A stretch of DNA of 64,000 nucleotides from Heliopora coerulea (lineage: Eukaryota; Cnidaria; Anthozoa; Scleralcyonacea; Helioporidae): contig JASJOG010000202.1 in assembly GCA_030142905.1 (NCBI GenBank), forward strand, positions 310,001 through 374,000, written 5' to 3'. The translations under genes and the position numbers were made by a program. Under the pieces are notes generated by a model. That model did not search any database, was not told where the DNA came from, and was given only the letters and a program-made list of their open reading frames with translations. Below are positions 37,301 through 49,300 of the stretch, piece by piece (position 1 is the first letter of the stretch; each line of letters opens with the position of its first letter).

Positions 37301-40300
37301 GATCCAAAGTTCCATGGAAAATACTTTTTAAACGACCTAGAGTTCATCGCGCAAGCTTCAGGAGCTGCGAGCAGTCTGTTGGAAAGAGATGGAATAGAAT
37401 TTACTTTACGAGGTACCAATTTATGTGAACGTCTTTCCGTAATTCTACATTAGGTAAGAAATGGCTTTGTTATGATCATTTTGTTATGGGACTTTGTTTG
37501 TCTTCCCTTTTCAGTGAACTGGGCTAAAGTTCGTTTTATGATGTTCCAAGGACAGATGGATCTTGCCGCCATATACTTAGACCGAGTAGGTTTTTTCGCC
37601 TTGCAATTTCAATTTGTAGAAATTCTGGGATGTTAGGTCTGGTACGTAAGCCACGAGTAATGAACTTGAATTTTAAAGTTATGTTAGTAGTGAAAGTTGG
37701 ATGTCGCACGGTGCAATCCATGTCAGAAACACATTCGAATAACAGCTATGCCCAGAAGCCTCTGAAACGTTATTTTTACTACATCGACCTTTCATGAAAA
37801 GAACTTTCAAGTATCTTTTTAAAAAAGTAAGATAAGACCGTGGCTTTTTAATTTTAACTTGAACTTTGGAAGGTTAAATTCTTTTGCTTTTCTGTATATA
37901 GTGAGTTTTTGTGGTGTAATAACTTCTATCTTAGAGCAATGTTTTTAGAATTGATATGTATTTTGAGGGCCACGCGTTTATCATTTTAATTAATGTCAAG
38001 TGGTACCCTGTGTAATCGTCGAATAAAAATCAAAGCCCAGTAAAAAATGCGGAACATAGGCATCGTAATATAAAATTTAATACAACTCTACGTTTCGTTG
38101 CTTCTCGCAACATCGTCATAGAATGCATGTGCTATACAAAGGTGAATTAAGATTATATTGCAGCGATATAAGAATAAAATACTACGTAGACAGTGATAAA
38201 TAAGGTAAAAAACATAAGTCATATTACAGACGATTCAAATATCAGGCGTCTATGTAGTTACCCTGTTAGAGTAAAGTAGTTTGTTTTTTATCATTTCTTA
38301 GTGTAAAACGTTGATCGAGCTCAGTGAGACGCCCATAACGGTCCATCTTGTAAACTGTACGGCGGACAACGTTATCACCATTGGTAAGTGTTTTTCTTCT
38401 ACGTTGAATAAAATCTCAATTATTTTGTAACTGGAGTACAATGGCGGATCTAGGAAATGTAACGCTATAGCGGCCACCCTGCCATGTATAATATTTGATT
38501 TCATCACAAGGCTCGAACTTAACTTTTCTCGCCATTAGGTTTATGGCTAGTAAAATGGTGATTTTCACTAGCCAAACAAGTATTATTTTACTGTGTTTGT
38601 TTTATTACCGTAAGTATTTACATTTCAAGTACTTATTTGAGTAAAAACGCCAAAATCAGAAAACGATCATATGTTCAGAAACGTGTGTGTGTAAACGTCG
38701 AATAGCTTCTTTGAACTACAAAGCTGCGCAGCTTTGGCATTTAACTGTGTGGACTACATACGATCTTAACGGAGGGGGAATCTTATCTTTAAATGGAAAA
38801 AAGGTGAAAAAGACGAAGCAAAGGACGAGCCACGGTGCGGAATTGAGCAGTTTCTTGATTTGGGTTTGAATTTCAAGAAAATGTTGACCAGTAAAAGGCA
38901 AAGGAATAGAGAATAATACCTGGGCGTTTGGAGATATGAAATTTATCTTTCAATGGTCAATTTGAACGTGAGAGAATAAGTCCATACCTGAAAGTGCCCA
39001 TGTATTGTTTTGTATATTTCATAAACGTTAACGTACAGTCTAAAATGAGGATTAGCCATTTGGTAAGATTTTGTCTGGCTTTGCTCTCAGAAAAGCTCGT
39101 TTTGTTTGCAAAAAATGAACGTCCGGAAAACTAACTGAAATCAACATACCGCCGTCGAGATACGTATTATAAAACATTGGGTTTTATAGATCAAATGAAA
39201 TATACTACACGGCTTTTCATTTGTGCTGTCACGGTTAAACGGTTAAACGTTTAAACGTTTCACAATATCAATATCCGTTCAGTAAATGACTATGCGTTTA
39301 ACCGTTTACCGTTAATCATGTCCGCTCAACTGACTTCGAAGTTTGCAAAATGATCGGTCATAGTTTTTGTGATTTGAAAAGCTATCGGTCATAGAGTGCT
39401 TTCGACGGCAGGCAATATTGTAAATATTAAGAGAAGTTGTCTGCTTCCAGACAACGTCAACATGTTGATTTTTTTGAGTAAAAATATCAAATTCTGAAGC
39501 TATATAATTTGGAATTTTGGAGCTTTATTTTCCAACGTTTAAACGTTTAAATGTTTATGAAATGTCCGTTTAAACGTTTAAATGTTTATGAAATGTCCGT
39601 TTAAATGTTTGTGAAATGTCCGTTTAAATGTTTGTGAAACGTCCGTTTAAATGTTTGTGAAACGTCCGTTTAAATGTTTGTGAAATGTCCGCTTAAATGT
39701 TTGTGAAACGTCCGTTTAAATGTTTGTGAAATGTCCGCTTAAATGTTTGTGAAATGTCCGCTTAAATGTTTGTGAAACGTCCGTTTAAATGTTTGTGAAA
39801 CGTCCGTTTAAATGTTTGTGAAACGTCCGTTTAAATGTTTGTGAAACGTCCGTTTAAATGTTTGTGAAACGTCCGTTTAAATGTTTGTGAAACGTCCGTT
39901 TAAATGTTTGTGAAACGTCCGTTTAAATGTTTGTGAAATGTCCGTTTAAACGTATACCAAATTAAACGTAAACTGACAGCCTTACTTTTCATTGGATCGT
40001 TGAAACGATATCTTCAAAAGCAAAACATTTTTTTTTTCTGTTCATTAAAGCATAATTCGGCGTATAAAATATTGTAAGTTGAGCAAATGTTTAAACATTG
40101 ATTAAGAAGCAAATAGATCAGCCAAGCCTCGTTAGCGCAGTAGGCAGCGCGTCAGTCTCATAATCGTTGCTAAGAGCAATCTGAAGGTCGTGAGTTCGAT
40201 CCTCACACGGGGCAGTGGTAAACTGTTTTCTACGCTGAAGGACCGTTCTAGCACAAAATTACACCGAGTTGATGTTTATTACAAGATTACGTTTTCCAGC

Positions 40301-43300
40301 GAGGGAATCTCTTGCGAATGTTCTTAAAAAATAAAATTAAGAAATCTCATCCTCTATTGTTGGCTATTTTAATTGCTGCAACATTGCGACCAATTCTTCG
40401 GAAATTTCTAGAGTTCAAGTTCAAATTAAAACTTGACAAATTTAAAATCTTTAACTTTTTGTAGACAATACTACAATTGGAAGCTTTATTTCTTTATGCA
40501 TTTCGTCCTCTCACAAACGGCGTGGACACATAAACGCAGTTTCGGCCACCAAAATGGTCAAGAGCCTAAAATTTTGAAAACATTTCTGCGGAGACGTAGT
40601 AGACATCGACCTGATTTTGTCAGACAAGAAACGAAATGCGTTTTAGAAGCAAACTTATAGGAAAATTATTTCTTAAATTTGTCAGATATATTATTTTGCT
40701 CACTTGTAAAATCGATATACTTCTCTGCCCCACGTTTTGCTACTCGCATGATTTTAAAACACTGTCCAAACGAGATTTTCTCGACATTGTTTTACAAGCA
40801 TGTGGCCCGGTCCAAACGTTGTGACCCGTGTGACCAGTCTGTGTTGTTTTTTAACGTATTTTATCGGTCAGAGTATATTTATACACCCAGGCCTGTGGCT
40901 CAAAGAGCGAGTACATTTAATCCAGGGTTACCTGTTGGTTTCTTCTATAGTTCCGTATATTTTAGTTGATCAGTCGAGTTCACATTTCGGAAGAATAAAA
41001 ACCTTTGTGAATCGACTCAAATCAGGTAAAGAAAAGATTGCCTTTTCAATCCAGTGGTTGGGTTAAACTTTTTCATGTCATTCCCTCCTTCATACAATCT
41101 CAGACACGTCATTCCTCCCGAATTCGAGCGTGCGCTCTCGAGCAAAGTGGTTGAATTACGATGACCTACGTACCAGACAAATCAACGTACTTTGCGTCGC
41201 ACATTTAGCATGTTTGACAATCAGATTTATTATTATACCTCGTAATTATATCTCGTCAAGATATACAGATTGATAAGATGTTTTTGATGCCTTCTTCCGA
41301 ACCGAAAGTCTACCGTACATCGAGGCCAACTTATTGCAATATTGGATTAGGGACCTTAAGATCTACGACGTCAACTTCAACGACGCATTCTTCAAAACGA
41401 GGAATTCTTCATGCAATACAAAGAGAATGAATAATTTTTGTTCTCCAGTGCATTCTCAACACCGTCATCGTTCTGCATACAACATAGACCTTAAGATCTA
41501 CGTCGTCAACTTGAACTACGACATCCTTTAAAATTTCGGCATATAAAGAAACCACGGTTTATTGACCACCGTGCTTGATACTTGTGGTTTGTTTTATGAC
41601 TCCTACAACCCTCCAGTTCTCCTAAAACGACTGTTGTCTCGGGTTTAATTCAATCTTGAGTAACAGCTTATTTCACACCGCGAGCTGATGTTTTCCTTGA
41701 GACGTGTAAATGGTTTGGGTGACGTTAATATACGAAAGAGCACGTGAAAACTTTGCATATGTGAAACTGAAACATTCAAACTTAGAGGCAAAATGAAGAT
41801 GAGAACCCAGATCCAAATTCGTTGATGTATAGCCATCACATTCACGAAAAACAGTCGAGAGACAGAAAGAGAACAGACAAAGTATAATAAAAGTTCACTG
41901 ACGTTTCGTTGCCGACGCTTAACGATTTCAAACTGAATAATAAATTCAATTATTATGCTAAGTAATATACATAAGAAGTAGTGTTTCATCAGATATCCAA
42001 ACACCGTGAAGTGAGTTGTAAAACAAGGCGATAGCCGAGATTTTTTAACCAACTTCGAGGAGTTTGGATATCTTATGAAACAAGACTTTCGAGTGTATGA
42101 TATTATATCTCAAGCGAATCCTTATTTGAAGAGAAAATTGCGTTTAACCCTTTCATGCACACCGTTGTCGTGCAACAACAAATTACAACAATAGAACTAA
42201 TGAAAGAACAAAGCGAAAAACAAAAGAAAACAAAGAACAAAAGAATAAAAATATCATGTATGAAAGGGTTAAGTTGTCGAAATTTTATGCTAATTAAGAT
42301 AAGATAACCAAATTACGTCTTGGTACTGATTTCCTTTGTGTTTTGCTCCTGAATTGTTGTTGAGTTGAGGTATATGTTTACAAAAGTTATCAGATTATGA
42401 GTCAAGCTAACAACGCAACTCATCGGCAACGAAACGCGAGTAAACTTTTAACAAACTTTATCCGTTTGCTTTCAGTCTCTCGATTATTAATTCGTGAATG
42501 TGGTGGCTATAAGTCTTCGAACTTTGAGCTTAGCTTTCATCTTCATTTTTGCGTCTCAGATTTCCGCCTGGTAAAACCTTTGTGAAAATATTCAAACTTT
42601 TCACTTGTGATGAGATGAAAGCACAAGTGTGAAGTTATGTGGAATTTTTGTAAGGGGAGAGTTGTGAGTGATCCAATCAAAGTTCGCGGATTAACGTTTA
42701 TTTGTTGTTTGATTTTTTATGCAAATTCTTTCTGAAACAATTCACGCCCAGAAACCACTTCATCGGAATTTAGCTTCAAAATTTTTACTAATCCATGATT
42801 AAGCTCATCGACGTTTGAACAAGCGGACCCCAAGAGACTTTCTTATGTACTTTTAGACGTAAACTTAACCTCCATGTCCTTGTTTAATTGTCATACATCT
42901 GATGCTCAGCTTCTTTTCCTGAACTTGTAGGTCAGGTTAGGAAGAAACTGGAGTCTTTACAACGATGTCAGTCCTTGGAAGAGGTAAGGAAAGATGATAC
43001 CCTGAGTTTAGTATGTCTAGTTTCTGACTAAAATCCTTCGTGTTTCATAATCGTCTTCAGGGTAACATGAGCAGAATACTTCTTGAATTAACCGACACTG
43101 CTAAAGTGAACTAGAAAAGTTGACTAGAGCGGGATTCGGACTCGCATCTTCGGGTTACCCGACCGCTGTTTCGTGCTAGTTGCTGTATTTCAGAGTTTGT
43201 TCCGAGCCAAAATTACGTGCTACGGTTAGAACTGAATTTTCCTTGCTAAAAACTTAGTAGTTTTTAATTCACTCTAAAAATGTCAACTTACCAAGTACGT

Positions 43301-46300
43301 GTGGGCTAAGAGTGCAAAGCATTCTTTAAGAGCACTTTAGGGTAATCAGTTCTGATATGAGAGGGAGGCTTACTTTTCAGGCCGAGAGTTCTAAAAACTA
43401 AGCTCAGCCTTTCAAAACTGATGTACTTGGGATAAAAATTAAAATGAGATCGTAAGCTTTTTCTGAGTTGATTTTCCTATGGATATTTTGCTTTTCTTAT
43501 TCTAAAAAAGGTAAATGGGTGGATTGATGAAAACATTCTATAAAACTTATTTCCAACATTTAAGTTAGCCGTCTGCGAATTGGTACATGAAGTAACTTTT
43601 CGAGGCACTGGTAATATTTAGTCACTAGAATGAGTGCAGAACATACATGAATTTATACTAACTTCGTTTTTTGTGCAGGTTCATCGCTTGTACGAGTCAG
43701 GCCAATATCAAGAGGTTGTTGATGTTCTCCTAAGCTCCCTTCACCAACCCCCTCCAATTACTAAGGTAATGTATTTATGGTGCTTGCTTAGATTGAATCT
43801 AAATTTAGATTGGCATAAAAAATCGCTTCACATCAGAAGCGTGTCACCACTATTGCTTAGCGTGCCATCTTCACGGTTCACGAGTTCTTCTCTCCCTACC
43901 TAAAATTCAAAAATCCTGAGGTTGTTAATGAAGCTTTAATTCCAGCTGAACTGCTTTTCGTAATTATTGACTGTCGCGCTTGCCCAATTTTTGGCATGGT
44001 TATTGGACAGCACTGAAAAACGAAAGTTTTAAGATTTTCAGGCATGCACGATTGGGATACTTCAACGGTCAATTGTTAAATGATTCGTATTTAACTCCAG
44101 TCAAAGACACAAGTCAATAAAATGGTGGTAAGTTTATGCAAGAATGCGATTTTCAGATAAGAAACCGCTTCGTTGACAACTCTTTACGAAATCTGATACT
44201 TATGTATTTTTGATTTATAGAAATAATAACTTTGAGTATTTGTTTTGTTACTGACACAGTTTTTCATTGTTGAACTCTTCGCGCCGCATAGTAGACCACC
44301 ACAGACCGCAAGTTGCACACTCCTATAGTTTAGGTGAACGGTTAATATAATAATTACCGTGTTTTCTGACATAAATACTTGTATGTTGTCAAACTTACGC
44401 AAACAGAGTTCGATTAGCCCGATAGAGCAAAACTAAATTGCACGCAAAAATGGTCGCTTTCTGTCGGGTTTGATGTAAGATCCTTTCAGAAAACTGTAGT
44501 GAACACCGGTTTGAAGGAATAGTTCTTGCTGAAATTAGCTTTACCAGCGCTGACACATACTGCCATCGTGAATGGGTTTGTTTTTGTGAACGGACCAGAG
44601 ATATGCTGGGGTTTTTACTTATGTAGACGGAAGAATAATGTATAAGGAGAAAAAGAATTGAAATAGGTGGCTCAGCTTCTGAAGTCATATTTTTATGGCT
44701 ACGCGAGTTGTATCGAAATCTTCCGGCTCTTTCAAACTACATTGTACGCCTAGAATAGCAAAGGATTTTTAGCCCATTTCTTTATGGAATTTCATATGGA
44801 ATTTATTTCATTTCATATAGAATTTATTTCATTTCATATAGAATTTCTTCACTAATTTCATTCTACATTGTTACCTTTCCATTTCTTGTATTTCCTAATA
44901 AGTGTTCACTTTATTTATTGTCAAAAATATTAATTTTTATTCTACAGAAGCTTTTTTAAGTCTCCCCTGAGTGGTCAATGCGGGAAATATCCGACCGCTT
45001 ATGAGCCAATCGAATTGCAAGATTTCCGTATTCGAGCCGCTCACTGCCACAACCATATAATAATAAGCCATAATCGTTGATTTGACCACTTTTCAAGAAA
45101 AACGTCTTGGTAAAACTTGAGCGAAAAATTAATAAAAACGAATTGTGGCAAGCTCCTACAAATGTGACCATCTTTATTGAGACTTTTTCGTAGTAGTTGA
45201 TGTAGTTTGTATATTGGATATATGAGAGCTCGGAAATATCTTAAGATGATAGGTAAATGATCGTCAAGCCCTATACTCAGAAAAACGATTTATGAGCCCC
45301 AGCCTCTGGGGCTCAGAAATCGTTTTTCTGAGTATAGGGCTTGACGATCATTCACCTATCATCTTAAGTAGTCGATGTTTTGTGTATATAAGTGTTCAGT
45401 GACTCTTGTAAAATGTCGACATTATACGTGCGAATTTATTTGGTCGTATACACTGTTGCATTTGTTGACCATATGGTAGTTTCAAAATTTTAGGTTGGCA
45501 GTGGCGGTATGTCAATTCCAGAACGACCCGCTCAATTGTTACTTCTGCAAGATTCTTTGTTGAAACTGAAAGAATACAAGGTAACTATTTATTATACTAT
45601 GAGCAAGTAAAAGTTGCTCGGACGATGCATGGTTTTCGTTTGAACGTAACGTATAGTCTTATTATTATATTACGTTTTATATTCATTTATTTATTTATTT
45701 AATAATAAAATAAAACGTAATATAATATTATATTACGTTTGCTTATTTTATAAAAGAAATAGAAACTGTTTTGTTGTGTTTATATAGCCTGATGCTAACA
45801 CTCGAAGAAGTTGGGAGAACTCGAAAGCCGGTGTGTGTCCTCGAACTCGAACTATGCCCTGGGCGTACACAGCAGCTTTCGAGCTCTCCCAACCTTCTCC
45901 TCGTGTTTGAGTCAGGCTACATGAACACGGCAAAACAGTTTCAATTACATAAATATTGATTTAATCAGGGGTCATCTCCTGTTAAACCTTGGCTGTATTT
46001 TGCTTTTCGTAAAAATCGCCGCCCATGAAGGCTTTCATAAATTGACTTTGAGGATAGTTGATTAAGCGCTTTTACGAAATGGTATTTTAAGGATAATCAG
46101 AACTAAATTGAAAACGAATACTTGACCAACACTGTCAATTTAAAAGGAAATACTGGATTAGCGAACATATAAGTCAAGTTTTTCTGTTTCAATTAGCCCT
46201 GAATATCCATGATACGCCGTTTTCATAAATGAGGTCATTAATGCCTTTTTTTTTGCGATGTGTGCGAATAGAATTCTTACTTGAAAGAGTCAATATACAT

Positions 46301-49300
46301 CTGTATGGCAGATGCTTCTGACTTTTCAGTGTTAGTGAGCTAATATCGAATATAAATTTGGAGCGTTACGGCGTTTGTTACCTTAAAACTCCAGAACCAC
46401 AAGACTTACAGAAGATTCAATTACATATTCGAACTCACCATGACCAGATGAGTAACATTAGCTATCAGTACCTCAAAAAAGAAACCATGGTACAGAAACA
46501 ATAACATTATCTACACATATCTCTGGTGCCCTGTGTACAATTATTTCTTCGTGAGGAACCATTCAATTTTCTAAAATCATGCTTGAAAGAAAAGGGAACT
46601 TCTTCATTTGTTCTCCATAATCCCGAGCGAAGCCCGGGTACCCTGGCTAGTGTCGAATATAATTAGAGACGCTGTTAAGAGAATGATTATAATAAATAAA
46701 TTAGTTTCGAAATTATAGCAAGAAAGCAAAAAGCTGACGTTTTTACCATCAGAAGATGTATGACAACGTCTGTTGACGTCCAAGGAACCACACCCTGCTA
46801 GGTTTCGAGAATGTGAATGGTGCTGAATAGCATCCTCGTCCTGTTCAACTGACTGGGTTTCATTTAAAGTATTTAAATTTTAAGGAATGCTTTTCTTTTA
46901 AGGAAGACTATCCGTCATTTAACTCCCCCTGAAATCGACCAGGATTTTATGTAGAGGGATTTTGAGGCCGAGGGTGCCCTCCCTGACAGTCCAGTTTCCT
47001 CACAGAAAGGTTGTGAATTTAATGTGACGTTTGTCGTGTATCCAAATAAGTACATCGTTCAACTGATGCCGGCGAGTCACTGTACACGAGGCCTCCCCTT
47101 ATGGTACTATATGCCACATAGAAGTATCTGGCAAGAAATGTCGGCATTTTGTATTGTGGTGAATGAACATGATCATAACAAACAATTTTGTTTCCCAAAA
47201 CGCATAGGGGTTTACACCGTAGAATTGATCAATTTTAAAACTTTGGGGGTGGTCTGTTAACCCCGTTACTGTATTTCTGACCAGAACCCTGGATTAGAGA
47301 TCACAAGGTTACGATCAGTCTTTCTCACTTGGTTCTAACTTTTTGTACACCCCCGATGTGCTGTTCAATGGATGTAACATATCAAATCACAGCTTTCTTT
47401 CGCCTTTAATGTACACACACAACAATGATGACTCTGAAGATTGAAATCGTTTTTATTTTCAACTTTTGGACTATCTTGTAGTCATCATCAGGAACGCTGT
47501 GGGTGTAGTGTGACGAACTATATACATGAAAAGAAAACTTCAGAACAAATATTAATGCCCAGCAAAGTACACGCAATAAGGCCATGATTTGTAAAAGAAA
47601 TAAGTTTATTAACAGGACTAACGTTTCGTTGCGTCTCGCAACATCATCAGAGTACGAAACGTTAGTCCTGTTAATAAACTTATTTCTTTTACAAATCATG
47701 GCCTTATTGCGTATACTTTGCTGGGCATTAATATTTGTTCTGAAATTGAGATTCCCGCCTGGATCCTCGCTCGCGACAATATTGAAAAGAAAACTCATGT
47801 ATATACTTCGTCATATATGTAATCTCATGTATATAGTTCGTCACACTACACCAACAGCACTCCTGATGATGACTACAAGATAGTCGAAACGTTGAAAATA
47901 AAAATGATTCAATCTTTGGAGTCACCATTGTTGTATTTTTAATCAAAATACTCAGTGGTTATCGAAATTTAATCTACACGTTTTATTCATTTGCCAGACG
48001 TGCCTGTTGTGTGCCGAAGTAGCCTTCAACGAGGCGGTTGGTCAAATGACTCCATGTGAAGCTTGGTCAACAACTTTAGAACGCCTTTTTCAATGTGTTA
48101 ATACGTAAGTACTTTACCGGTTTTTTGCTTTATTTGTCCTGCGTACTGGGAAGGATGTAGAATATACCTTGAAATATAATAGGGAATTGTCTCGGTCTTA
48201 ATTATTAAAAATATTTAGTCAACTGTCAGGCTACCGAAATGGTATTTTTAAACCCTACATTTCTTATTCGGGATTGCATCCGAAACAAATCGAAGCGAAT
48301 CATTCCGTAAACCTTTTGAACAAGCACATTTTTGCACGAGAGTTTATCCCACTGCTTTATGACTGAAATCCATGTAACTGCTTTAAGGAATTTTTAATGG
48401 GCTGACTATATGGAAAAATTTCAGCCCGGGCTGAAATTCGACCCCCATTTCCACTGTAACATTTTGCGCGCGGCACGGCGAAATTTTACGACGTCTGCAC
48501 CGTTTACACAGTGAAAATCACCCGTGCCGTGCCCAAAAATAGCAGCACCCGTACCAACATTTTAGCCGCGCCGTGCCCAAAATGTTAAAAGTGTAAACTT
48601 TCTTCATGTAATCACGAGCTCCGTTTTTTAAGTATTTCATCGGACGGCCGGGCTGAAATCTCAGCCCGGTTAAGCGGACAAGGATTTCAGCCTTGGCTGA
48701 AAATCTTCATGTAATCGGCCTCTTAGGTGTCAAATTAACTCATACGTGCCTGTAGTTGTCATAGGAATAATGTGTATCGAATTAGTGCTTCTCATAATAT
48801 ATATGCAGTAGAAATGTAAATTGTGATGACAATATAGTGGGAAAATATTTCGGGGGGGGGGATTTTTTTAGTTGAAAAAAAATATTCTTCGTAATATCCC
48901 GCCATGGCTTTTGTAGTAATTGATGTTATTTTGTTGAATAATATATAGTATCCTTAGTATGGATGCTGGCATGTTGGACAGCCTTCCCGCCGACAAAGTA
49001 CAGCGACTTACGCAAAATTTAATCAAGGTATAAAACTCCATTTTTCCGTCGTTAGTTCTTGATATGAATCGTTTCATTTCTCTCAAAAATGAGCTCATCA
49101 GGTACTTTTTAGTTCGCCACGAAATTTTCAACGTCCAATTCCTTTTTGAACTACTTCTTGCTCTGACGTATGATACAGATCGCTTTTCCGAGTTTCGATT
49201 GGTCTGACGACTACGTTTATTTTATTTATTTATTTCATTTACTCTTGCATTAGTTGCTATAAGTATTCGAGACATGTTACAAGGTCTGGAATACGGCAAC

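Noticed and set aside
36904..37428. 174-residue plus-strand frame with Leu runs
   Set aside because: It translates the TTG/TCG repeat and the 18-bp array, then reads exon 22 out of frame.
47406..47883. Frames of 130 and 99 residues on opposite strands sharing sequence
   Set aside because: They are two faces of the fold-back element, not genes.
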